Both the position numbers and the translations under genes were made by a program. A stretch of DNA of 47,084 nucleotides from Bradyrhizobium sp. NAS80.1 (GTDB taxonomy: Bacteria > Pseudomonadota > Alphaproteobacteria > Rhizobiales > Xanthobacteraceae). Location: contig NZ_LGHL01000104.1 in NCBI RefSeq assembly GCF_001908205.1, positions 1-47,084 of the forward strand, written 5' to 3'. This document shows, in pieces, positions 41,365 through 47,084 of the stretch. Every line of letters begins with the position of its first letter. Positions within the stretch are counted from its first letter, which is position 1. Below the pieces are notes generated by a model. That model was not told where the DNA came from, ran no database searches, and saw only the letters and a list, made by a program, of their open reading frames with translations.

Positions 41365-43422
41365 CTACCGCCACATCCCGCGCATCCGCGCGCCGATATC
41401 GATCTTCGGGCCTTGCGCCGCGGTGCGGGCCGCGCCCGCTGCGGCTTTCGGCCACGCGGTGCGCTCGAACAAATAGACCAGCGATTCAGGGATGAAGCGG
41501 GTGCGCGAGGCGTAGACGTGGCGGTCGCCCTTGGCGGCCTGGCCGTGCACGAAGAAGCGCTGCGGCACGATGAGGTGCAGATCGTCCTTGGCGCGCGTCA
41601 TCGCGACATAGAGCAGGCGGCGCTCCTCCTCGAGCTCGGCGCTGGTGCCGGCGCCGAGATCGGAGGGCATGCAGCCGTCGACGACGTTGAGCACGAACAC
41701 CGACTTCCACTCCTGGCCCTTGGCGGAGTGGATGGTGGAGAGGATCAGATAGTCCTCGTCGCGCAAGGGCGGACCGGACTTGTCACTGGTCGCATCCGGC
41801 GGGTCGAGCGTGAGCTCGGTCAGGAATTTTTCGCGGGAGGCATAGCCGCTCGCGATCTGCTCGAGCTGCATCAGGTCGGCGCGGCGCGTCTCGGAATCCT
41901 CGTGGATGCGATCAAGATGCGGCTCGTACCAGAGCCGGACGCGCTCGAGATCGGCCGGCCATTCCGAATAGCGCAAATTCTGGGTCGTGCGGACGAAGTC
42001 GGTCCAGTCGGCACCAGTACGCGGCGGCACCGGAAGTTGGCCGAGCGCGTGCAGCGGATCGGTGCTCTCCGCCATCTGGTCGAGCACGCGCTGCGCGGTT
42101 GCGGGGCCAATGCCCGGCAACAGATGCAGGACGCGGAAGCCCGCGACGCGATCGCGTGGATTCTCGGCAAAGCGCAAGAGTGCCAGCACGTCCTTGACGT
42201 GAGCTGCGTCGAGAAACTTCAGCCCGCCGAACTTGACGAAGGGGATGTTGCGGCGGGTCAGCTCGATCTCCAACGGCCCGGAATGCGAGGAGGTGCGGAA
42301 CAGCACCGCCTGGTGCTTGAGCAGTGCGCCTTGCTCGCGATTGGCCAGCACCTCCTCGACGATGTAGCGCGCCTGGTCGGCCTCGTCGTGCACGGTGATG
42401 AGCTGCGGCTTCTGCGACGAGGTGCGGTCGGTCCAGAGATTCTTGGTGAAGCGTTCGCGCGCAAGGCCAATGACGCCGTTGGCGGCCGCCAGCACGGCCT
42501 GCGTCGAGCGGTAATTGCGGTCGAGCGTGATCATGTCCGCGCGGGGCGAGAAGCTCTGCGGAAATTCCAGGATGTTACGCACGGTGGCGGCGCGGAATGA
42601 ATAGATCGACTGCGCGTCGTCGCCGACCACGGTGAGGCCGCGGCCATCAGGCTTCAGCGCCAGCAGGATCGAGGATTGCAGGCGGTTGGTGTCCTGATAT
42701 TCGTCGACCAGCACGTGATCGAAGCGGCCGCCGATCTCTTCGGCAATCAGCGCATCGCTCATCATCTGCGACCAGTAGAGCAGGAGGTCGTCGTAATCGA
42801 GCACGTGCTGGGCCTGCTTGGCCTCGACATAGGCCGCGAACAGTCCCTTCAGCTCGGCCGCCCAGCCCGCGCACCAGGGATAATGCTGACCGAGCACCTT
42901 CTCGATCTCCATCTCGGCATTGACGCAGCGCGAGTAGATCGACAGGCACGTGCCCTTGGCCGGAAAGCGGCTCTCGGTCTTCGACAACCCGCGCTCGTGC
43001 CGGACCAGGTTCATCAGGTCGGCGGAATCCTCGCGGTCGTGGATGGTAAAGGCGGGGTCGACGCCGATCCGCTCGGCATATTCGCGTAGCAACCGCGCAC
43101 CGATGCCGTGGAAAGTGCCGGCCCAGGTCAGCGCATCGCGCATGATCGCGGCATTGTTCTCGCCGAGCACCTTTCGGGCGATACGCTCGACCCGGCCAGC
43201 CATCTCGGCCGCCGCGCGGCGGGAAAATGTCATCAGGAGGATGCGGCGCGGATCTGCGCCGGCAACGATCAGATGGGCGACGCGATGGGCCAGCGTGTTG
43301 GTCTTGCCGGAACCGGCGCCGGCGATGACGAGCAGGGGACCGCCCACGGTTGCGCCATCGGCCACGCCATGCTCGACGGCGCGGCGCTGCTCCGCATTGA
43401 GCGTGTCCAGATATGTCGCCAC
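41365..43422 (-). CDS. UvrD/PcrA-type ATP-dependent DNA helicase
   Basis: 685 residues (GTG 43422; a TTG at 43473 is possible, but GGGGCG before the GTG is a better site). Superfamily 1A motifs: Walker A GAGSGKT at 35-41, TFSRRAAAEM, DEYQD at about 237-241, VVGDDAQSIYSFRAA, LDRNYRST, and STIHSAKGQEW plus RLLYVAMTRAKDDL near the C-terminus. Unlike the standard UvrD, the C-terminal tail is short, ending RMRGMWR, so it belongs to the compact UvrD-like helicases of alphaproteobacteria. It unwinds 3'-5' in repair or replication restart. Confidence 0.93.
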   Translation of the reverse strand: MATYLDTLNAEQRRAVEHGVADGATVGGPLLVIAGAGSGKTNTLAHRVAHLIVAGADPRRILLMTFSRRAAAEMAGRVERIARKVLGENNAAIMRDALTWAGTFHGIGARLLREYAERIGVDPAFTIHDREDSADLMNLVRHERGLSKTESRFPAKGTCLSIYSRCVNAEMEIEKVLGQHYPWCAGWAAELKGLFAAYVEAKQAQHVLDYDDLLLYWSQMMSDALIAEEIGGRFDHVLVDEYQDTNRLQSSILLALKPDGRGLTVVGDDAQSIYSFRAATVRNILEFPQSFSPRADMITLDRNYRSTQAVLAAANGVIGLARERFTKNLWTDRTSSQKPQLITVHDEADQARYIVEEVLANREQGALLKHQAVLFRTSSHSGPLEIELTRRNIPFVKFGGLKFLDAAHVKDVLALLRFAENPRDRVAGFRVLHLLPGIGPATAQRVLDQMAESTDPLHALGQLPVPPRTGADWTDFVRTTQNLRYSEWPADLERVRLWYEPHLDRIHEDSETRRADLMQLEQIASGYASREKFLTELTLDPPDATSDKSGPPLRDEDYLILSTIHSAKGQEWKSVFVLNVVDGCMPSDLGAGTSAELEEERRLLYVAMTRAKDDLHLIVPQRFFVHGQAAKGDRHVYASRTRFIPESLVYLFERTAWPKAAAGAARTAAQGPKIDIGARMRGMWR

Positions 43423-43548
43423 GAATCGCCCCGGTGAAAGGGTGAGAATCGGCGATTTGCCAGCGAATCGCAATGCGGCTGGACGGAGCCGAGTTTAACA
43501 CCTAGGGAATAGACGGCCCAAAGTTCCAGCCCGAAAAGCGCACCCGGT

Positions 43549-44139
43549 ATGACCGAGCTCAAGCCCGAACAGTTCGAGATGCGGCGGCTGGAGTCGCTCA
43601 GCAACACCATTTTTGGCGTCGCCATGACGCTGCTCGCCTATGACTTGCCCAAGGCCGCAGTCTTCACCAGCGCGCCCGACTGGAGCGATCTCGCCCGGGT
43701 CTATTCCGGCAAGCTCGGCGGTTTTGCGCTCAGCTTCATCATCGCCGGCCTGTTCTGGATCAGCCATCACCGACGGCTGGCGCGCCAGCCTGTCGGCAGC
43801 CGTGGCGTGGTGATCCTCAATCTGTTCTTCCTGCTCTCGATCGTGCTGCTGCCGGTGACCAACGGCCTCTACACCAATTACGCCATGAGTAGCGCCGTCG
43901 CGGTGCTCTACGGCTTGCACTTGACTGCGATCGCCGGCCTCAATGCCTGGCTGTGGTGGACGATCTTCGGCGGCTGGCGCCGTGAGACCATGGCCTCGCT
44001 GTTTCCGCTGCTCGTGTTCGTGCCAGGCACGATCGCTGCGGCGTTCGCGCCGCATGTCGCGCCCTTTCTCTGGTTCATTGCCTTCGGTGGGCTCCTGATC
44101 AGGCGCTTTAATGCCGCACCGGCGGACCAGGATACGTAA
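43549..44139 (+). CDS. TMEM175-family integral membrane protein (putative potassium channel)
   Basis: 196 residues, about six hydrophobic segments. The opening RRLESLSNTIFGVAMTLLAYDL aligns with the first helix of bacterial TMEM175/DUF1211 proteins, whose signature is RxxxFSD. Here the signature reads R-x-x-x-L-S-N. FISHHRRLARQP-like and LNLFFLLSIVLLPVTNGLYTNY segments are also characteristic. TMEM175 members are potassium-permeable channels lacking a P-loop; conduction for this variant is unproven. The start is ATG 43549, downstream of the divergent helicase gene. Confidence 0.8.
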   Translation: MTELKPEQFEMRRLESLSNTIFGVAMTLLAYDLPKAAVFTSAPDWSDLARVYSGKLGGFALSFIIAGLFWISHHRRLARQPVGSRGVVILNLFFLLSIVLLPVTNGLYTNYAMSSAVAVLYGLHLTAIAGLNAWLWWTIFGGWRRETMASLFPLLVFVPGTIAAAFAPHVAPFLWFIAFGGLLIRRFNAAPADQDT

Positions 44140-44149
44140 AGCGCCCCGA

Positions 44150-44530
44150 TCACCCTGATGTCGCGCCGAACCCGTCGGCCGGCAGGAAAAGCTTGATGGG
44201 GCGGATTTCGTAGACCGCGCTCGGATTGGCCTTGCGCAGCTCGCGCGCCGCGGCGATCGCGCCGTCCTCGTTGTCGAACTCCATGATGTAGAAGCCGAGG
44301 AGCTGCTCCTTGGTCTCGGCGAACGGGCCGTCCAGAACCATCCCGGCGCCGGGCCCGCGCAGCGTGCGGGCCTTGCTGGTCTCGTCGAGCCGGGCGGCGG
44401 GGCCGAAATGGCCGTTGGCCCGCAACGGCTCGTGGGCAGCTCTCAGGTTCGTCATGACCGTGGCGTCCGCCTCCGGCGTCCAGGACATGACCTCGTCTTC
44501 CACATGATAGGCCAGGATGGCGTAAAGCAT
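44150..44530 (-). CDS. YCII-family protein
   Basis: 126 residues. MLYAILAYHVEDEVMSWTPEADATVMTNL starts a YCII ferredoxin-like alpha+beta fold. The central GPFAETKEQLLGFYIMEFDNEDGAIAAARELRK matches the DGPFxETKE-LGG-FYIIEV pattern of the family. It is cytosolic. GAGGTGACG precedes ATG 44530. YCII proteins are small enzymes or binding proteins, often encoded with extracytoplasmic-function sigma factors; none is seen here. It is convergent with the TMEM175-like gene. Confidence 0.9.
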   Translation of the reverse strand: MLYAILAYHVEDEVMSWTPEADATVMTNLRAAHEPLRANGHFGPAARLDETSKARTLRGPGAGMVLDGPFAETKEQLLGFYIMEFDNEDGAIAAARELRKANPSAVYEIRPIKLFLPADGFGATSG

Positions 44531-44732
44531 CGTCACCTCGCTGATTTTGCTGCGCGCACCCAAAGGACGTATCACCGCGGCCGCCACCGACAATAGCGGC
44601 GCCGAAAATATTGCGTCGCCGGCCCAGCGACGAAACCGTCCTGAAACCCGATTGCCGCCTCGAGCGGTGAACGCTGTCCGAAATCGATGCGACTGATGGC
44701 CACCAAGAACACTGAGCCATTCGGAGGCGGCC

Positions 44733-44912
44733 ATGTCGACCATCAGGATCATCTGCGACGCGCGTCGGGCGGGACAATCCGAGCCGGCGGATTTGCAGGA
44801 TCAGAGCGGCCATCACCGCTATTACGGTAGCTCGGCTGAGAACGGCGGCGAGCGGATCGTCGAAAGCCGCCGCGGCAAGCAGCCGCGTCTTCTGAACGTC
44901 CGCGGCCTCTAA
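44733..44912 (+). CDS. Small protein of 59 residues
   Basis: ATG 44733 to TAA 44910-44912, with a near-ideal ribosome site GGAGGCGGCC just ahead. The chain starts MSTIRIICDARRAGQSEPAD. The middle has GHHRYYGSSAENGGERIVE and the C-terminus is basic (SRRGKQPRLLNVRGL). It has no hydrophobic segment. Third positions are GC-rich. Function is unknown. It lies between the YCII gene, which runs the other way, and a second small gene that may be cotranscribed. Confidence 0.55.
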   Translation: MSTIRIICDARRAGQSEPADLQDQSGHHRYYGSSAENGGERIVESRRGKQPRLLNVRGL

Positions 44913-44935
44913 AGCCTTCGAACCGATGCGCGACA

Positions 44936-45139
44936 ATGAGCGTCCTGCAAGTTTCGATCGCCGCGATGCAGTTCCTGCTCTCGCTGGCGAGCCGGTCCAG
45001 CAAGGCGATCGCCCCGTGCCTGTTCACGACCATCTTGACCGTGCTCTTGAGTGACGAGCCACACCGCGCCGTCATGACCTGGTGCGTCGGCACGCTGATT
45101 GCTGCCGTCGCCATGCGCGAGCGGCTTCGCGCCATCTGA
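44936..45139 (+). CDS. Small hydrophobic protein of 67 residues
   Basis: ATG 44936 to TGA 45137-45139. MSVLQVSIAAMQFLLSLASRSSKAIAPCLFTTILTVLL and VMTWCVGTLIAAVAMRERLRAI suggest one or two membrane-associated helices. Third-position GC is high, supporting this strand over the longer antisense frame at 44749-45135. The ribosome site is weak. It starts 23 bases after the 59-residue gene. Function is unknown. Confidence 0.5.
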   Translation: MSVLQVSIAAMQFLLSLASRSSKAIAPCLFTTILTVLLSDEPHRAVMTWCVGTLIAAVAMRERLRAI

Positions 45140-45182
45140 GCCGGCTCGCTCCTTCCGACCAGGACAAAATCTCAAAAGAAAA

Positions 45183-45210
45183 GGCGCGGCGGGCAGTCGC
45201 CCGTCGCGCC
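45183..45210 (-). terminator. Terminator of the 14-codon transcript
   Basis: GGCGCGACGGGC pairs with GCCCGCCGCGCC over 12 base pairs (one G-T wobble) around a 4-base loop. On the minus strand it is followed by TTTTCTTTTGAG, a proper U tract. On the plus strand the following bases are not T-rich, so its orientation is minus. Confidence 0.85.
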
Positions 45211-45271
45211 CGATTTCCTGCTCGCTGGTCCAGGGCCGAGACCGCCCCGATGCCAAGCCTCTGTTCAAAGC

Positions 45272-45316
45272 TTAGCTGGCGATCCCAGCGAGGTGACAGC
45301 GCTTGAGATAAAACAC
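45272..45316 (-). CDS. 14-codon ORF with a full-length Shine-Dalgarno
   Basis: GTG 45316-45314 opens the peptide MFYLKRCHLAGIAS, ending at TAA 45274-45272. Upstream is AAGGAGGTGATCCA, complementary to the whole 13-14 base tail of 16S rRNA, with seven bases between the GGAGG core and the GTG. Such complete matches are rare, and typical sites here match 4-6 bases. The peptide has one Cys and one His and no obvious membrane helix. Translation is strongly suggested, though a role (peptide function versus regulatory translation) is unproven. Confidence 0.65.
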   Translation of the reverse strand: MFYLKRCHLAGIAS

Positions 45317-45350
45317 TGGATCACCTCCTTTCGTTGGTTTCGGGAGCCCC

Positions 45351-45379
45351 AATATAGGCAGCAAGCCTACCGCTGTTAA
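45351..45379 (-). promoter_or_regulatory. Sigma70-like promoter of the 14-codon transcript
   Basis: On the minus strand TTAACA (45379-45374) and TATATT (45356-45351) are separated by exactly 17 bases, close to consensus. The predicted start is about 7 bases downstream. It points away from the tRNA-Gly gene. Confidence 0.6.
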
Positions 45380-45489
45380 GGGGAGGCGGACCGGGCCGAA
45401 CCGGACCTGTTGGCAAGCGGGAAAAGCCGCCGAAAGCCACTCCTTGGGCAGTTGAGACCGCCGCCCGGCCGTGTTAGGGAGCCCCTAAC

Positions 45490-45563
45490 GCGGGTGTAGC
45501 TCAATGGTAGAGCAGCAGCCTTCCAAGCTGAATACGAGGGTTCGATTCCCTTCACCCGCTCCA
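45490..45563 (+). tRNA. tRNA-Gly (anticodon TCC)
   Basis: 74 bases with encoded CCA. Acceptor GCGGGTG pairs with CACCCGC. The D arm is GCTC...GAGC, the anticodon loop CTTCCAA (TCC at 45522-45524) and the T arm GGGTTCGATTCCC. It is a common integration target for mobile elements, and the DNA immediately downstream has foreign character. Confidence 0.96.
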
Positions 45564-46004
45564 GCTCTATTTTGCTATCAGAAACAGCCTGTTACCTTTG
45601 CACCGAGCGGGCTGACCCGTGACTTTTTGCGATTTTCGTACAAATTCCGTACAACAAGCGGCCAGAAACCACGGACCAATCGTCGGAAAGCTCGTAGCTT
45701 TCGCAGCTAGACGGTGAGCAGATTTTCCGGACCGTCCGGAGAGGCGACGGCAAGACTTGCCCCGAGTTGCTGAATGATACTGTGCACCTTCGCGGCCTTG
45801 TCTTCGGGATTTCGTCAATCGGACTCCGGCCAGATCCACCGAGGCTCATACCCCAAAAGTCTTTCTAGGACGCTTCGTCGCGGTGCTCCGGTTGTTTGCC
45901 GCGGTGCTCGCGGGCGCCAATCGTTTCCCGCCGTGGCGGTTCTTCCTCTTCAACCTACTCCGGCAGTTCAATCCCGAGCGCCTTGGTCGTCTTCAGATTG
46001 ATGA
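45564..46004. other. Gene-poor island DNA next to tRNA-Gly
   Basis: About 440 bases directly after the tRNA 3' end. Composition is more AT-rich for the first ~130 bases (including tgactttttgcgattttcgt). Overlapping short frames run on both strands; the minus-strand frame of ~85 residues ending at 45592 is the most protein-like but has no recognisable motif. No integrase is identifiable. I see this as eroded mobile-element DNA. Confidence 0.45.
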
Positions 46005-46232
46005 CGAACTCGATTTGGTGCCGTTCAACATGGTGTCGACGCCGTCTGGACCCCACAGATCGCTGCTGTGTTCAAGGACCGCGATGTCATCTACCTTGCG
46101 GACAACGACAAACCCGCTGCCCGGGCGGGACAGGCGCTCACAGGCGTTGTCAGGAGCATTCGCATTGCGAGCTTTCGGTCTCCGGCCGAGCGATATGGCC
46201 AGCGCGGATATTTCGTTGGGGCAGGATCGTGA
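46005..46232 (+). pseudogene. Toprim/primase-like remnant
   Basis: A frame with no start codon, following an in-frame stop at 46002-46004, encodes about 75 residues. The part FKDRDVIYLADNDKPAARAG is a Toprim-like motif (acidic D-N-D with preceding hydrophobic strand), and QALTGVVRSIRIASFR is the next helix-strand of phage or plasmid primases. The C-terminus ends at TGA 46230-46232, nine bases before the methyltransferase start. It appears to be the surviving piece of a phage/plasmid primase-helicase gene. The short length makes the family call moderate. Confidence 0.5.
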
Positions 46233-46240
46233 GGTGTACC

Positions 46241-46987
46241 ATGTCGATCATGCCCTGGTTTTTCGAGCCGTTGTTGCCGCGTTCATTCCGGCTCGCGCTG
46301 ATTGATCCGCCGTGGGAATTTCAAACCTACTCGCTTGCCGGACAAGGCAAGTCGGCGCAGGCACATTACACCGTGATGCCGCTCGACGCGATCAAGGTGC
46401 TTCCTGTCCGCGATCTCTGCCAGGATGACGCCATCGTGATGTGTTGGGCCACCATACCTATGCTGCCGCACGCGCTCGCCTGCCTTGAAGCGTGGCGTGT
46501 CACGTACAAAAGTAACATCGTCTGGCGCAAGGTCACGAGGCGCGGGAAACTGCGTATGGGTTGCGGATTTTGGACGCGATCAATGCACGAGCAGGTGCTG
46601 ATCGGCACCATCGGAAAGCCGCCCCTGATCACGTTTCCATCGATCTTTGACGGCATCGCGCGCCAGCACAGCCGCAAGCCGGATGAGCTTTATCAGATGA
46701 TCGCGGATCGTACGCCGGGTTGGCGGCGCGCCGACATCTTCTCGCGTGAGACGCGCCACGGCTGGCACGCGTGGGGTAGCGAGGCTGGCAAGTACGATCA
46801 TGAGGTGCGCGACGCCCCAATCCGTCAGGCGGGCATCAAGCAGCGCCAGGCGCAAAAGGAAGCGGAAGGCGAAGGCGATGACCCAAAGCCGGATTGTGTT
46901 CTGGCTCCGAAATATTGCCCCCTTTCGGCGTGCAACCTTGGCTCTGACTCACTTTTGATGCAGTTTGGGGGATGTCTGGCGTTTTGA
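46241..46987 (+). CDS. MT-A70 family adenine-N6 methyltransferase, 3' end altered by an IS
   Basis: 248 residues as read. The catalytic motif D22-P-P-W25 lies near the N-terminus (LALIDPPWEF), followed by VMCWATIPMLPHALACLEAWRVTYKSNIVWRKV, the SAM-binding/target region typical of phage MT-A70 DNA methyltransferases. ARQHSRKPDELYQMI and W-H-A-W-G are also family features. GAGGTGTACC precedes ATG 46241. From about 46940 the reading enters an insertion sequence: the last 15 residues are IS-derived. The core is complete, so the product may still be active. In phages such enzymes protect DNA from restriction. Confidence 0.85.
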   Translation: MSIMPWFFEPLLPRSFRLALIDPPWEFQTYSLAGQGKSAQAHYTVMPLDAIKVLPVRDLCQDDAIVMCWATIPMLPHALACLEAWRVTYKSNIVWRKVTRRGKLRMGCGFWTRSMHEQVLIGTIGKPPLITFPSIFDGIARQHSRKPDELYQMIADRTPGWRRADIFSRETRHGWHAWGSEAGKYDHEVRDAPIRQAGIKQRQAQKEAEGEGDDPKPDCVLAPKYCPLSACNLGSDSLLMQFGGCLAF

Positions 46988-47084
46988 ATGGGGGAGAATC
47001 AGCGCCATGCAGCAAGCACTCCAGCGCTCCAGTCTGGTGCCGCGTGGGTTTGTTGTAGAGAGTGCGTACTACGAAGACGATAAG
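46940..47084 (+). mobile_element. Left end of an ISL3-like insertion sequence (continues beyond window)
   Basis: From ggctctgactcacttttgat at 46940 the sequence no longer fits the methyltransferase and leads within 67 bases to the start of an ISL3-type transposase. I infer 46940 as the approximate left inverted repeat. The right end and any target duplication lie outside the window. Confidence 0.55.
47007..47084 (+). CDS. ISL3-family transposase, N-terminus (partial)
   Basis: ATG 47007 opens 26 residues in frame to the window edge. SSLVPRGFVVESAYYEDD resembles the N-terminus of ISL3 transposases, which start L-(V/L)-P-x-G-x-x-V-(E/D)-x and precede a zinc-ribbon. GGGGGAGAATCAGCGCC lies ahead as a ribosome site. 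Only the N-terminus is visible, so the catalytic DDE domain is not seen. Confidence 0.55.
   Translation, partial: MQQALQRSSLVPRGFVVESAYYEDDK

Larger units (their letters stand above)
45174..45344 (-). ncRNA. Small stand-alone transcript with a 14-codon ORF
   Basis: The minus strand here contains a complete small transcription unit: promoter (45351-45379), predicted start near 45344, a 14-codon ORF (45272-45316), about 60 bases of untranslated RNA after it and a strong terminator (45183-45210, U tract to ~45174). The predicted RNA is about 170 nt. The Shine-Dalgarno (GAGGTGA at 45327-45321) is exactly complementary to TCACCTC in codons 7-9 (45296-45290). A second, overlapping pairing joins GGTGATCCAG to CTGGGATCGCC (45288-45278). 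It could be an sRNA, a leader peptide RNA or a dual-function RNA. Confidence 0.6.

Noticed and set aside
41299..42600. A 433-codon plus-strand frame opposite the helicase
   Set aside because: Shadow of the UvrD-type helicase, whose motifs are unmistakable on the other strand.
44749..45135. A 128-codon minus-strand frame
   Set aside because: It overlaps two small plus-strand frames with better codon composition, and has no ribosome site or recognisable domain.
45314..45333. ctggatcacctcctttc on the plus strand, identical to the 3' end of 16S rRNA
   Set aside because: Only about 17 bases match and the bases on either side do not resemble rRNA. It is better explained as the complement of a full-length Shine-Dalgarno on the minus strand.
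45504..45710. ORF starting MVEQQPSKLNTRVRFPSPAP across tRNA-Gly
   Set aside because: This is the well-known false ORF produced by reading through a tRNA-Gly gene; the first 20 codons are tRNA sequence.

Overview
This 47 kb window looks like chromosome of a Bradyrhizobium-type alphaproteobacterium. The assignment rests on high GC with strongly GC-biased third codon positions, typical Rhizobiales housekeeping genes (thrS, yidD, folE, hisI, nadK, rlmB), many small exported proteins of Bradyrhizobium style, an Omp25/31-like outer-membrane barrel, DUF2336 and Hpt/receiver signalling genes, and several families of palindromic intergenic repeats. It is inference from sequence features, not a database match.

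Layout. The left edge (1-600) holds the last 25 codons of an IS110-type transposase and two repeat elements. From 0.6 to 9.5 kb come a PAS-GGDEF-EAL protein, a serine hydrolase, a nitroreductase, thrS and an alpha/beta-hydrolase-like exported protein. From 9.7 to 17.4 kb come an APC permease, a large exported protein, yidD, a ClpP-like periplasmic protein, an IscU-like scaffold divergent from folE-hisI, and a lytic transglycosylase. From 17.6 to 22.6 kb lie DUF2336, an Hpt plus receiver pair, a DUF2975/Cro-like HTH operon, a lipoprotein and nadK. From 22.9 to 32.4 kb lie an S10 carboxypeptidase, a second serine hydrolase, a run of small exported or envelope proteins, an outer-membrane barrel and a chemoreceptor. 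From 32.6 to 36.7 kb lie a frameshifted methyltransferase, an intact methyltransferase, a cytochrome c-PQQ fusion dehydrogenase and a decayed stretch ending in a tiny TatA-like membrane protein. From 36.8 to 45.1 kb lie tRNA-Thr, tRNA-Tyr, rlmB, a luciferase-like oxidoreductase, a UvrD-type helicase, a TMEM175-like protein, a YCII protein and two small genes.

The right end (45.2-47.1 kb) is the most unusual part. Upstream of tRNA-Gly(TCC), and divergent from it, is a compact stand-alone transcription unit on the minus strand. It has a well-spaced sigma70-type promoter, a 14-codon ORF whose Shine-Dalgarno matches the whole 16S rRNA tail, coding bases that can fold back on that Shine-Dalgarno in two alternative ways, and a strong terminator with a U tract. 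Downstream of the tRNA is an eroded mobile island: a Toprim/primase remnant and an MT-A70 adenine methyltransferase whose 3' end is replaced by the left end of an ISL3-like insertion sequence.

Most of the rest is ordinary core genome. The genes do not form one pathway. Recurring themes are second-messenger and phosphorelay signalling (GGDEF-EAL, Hpt, receiver, chemoreceptor), envelope and exported proteins, and cofactor or translation housekeeping. No CRISPR array, complete prophage or obvious multi-gene defence system is visible.
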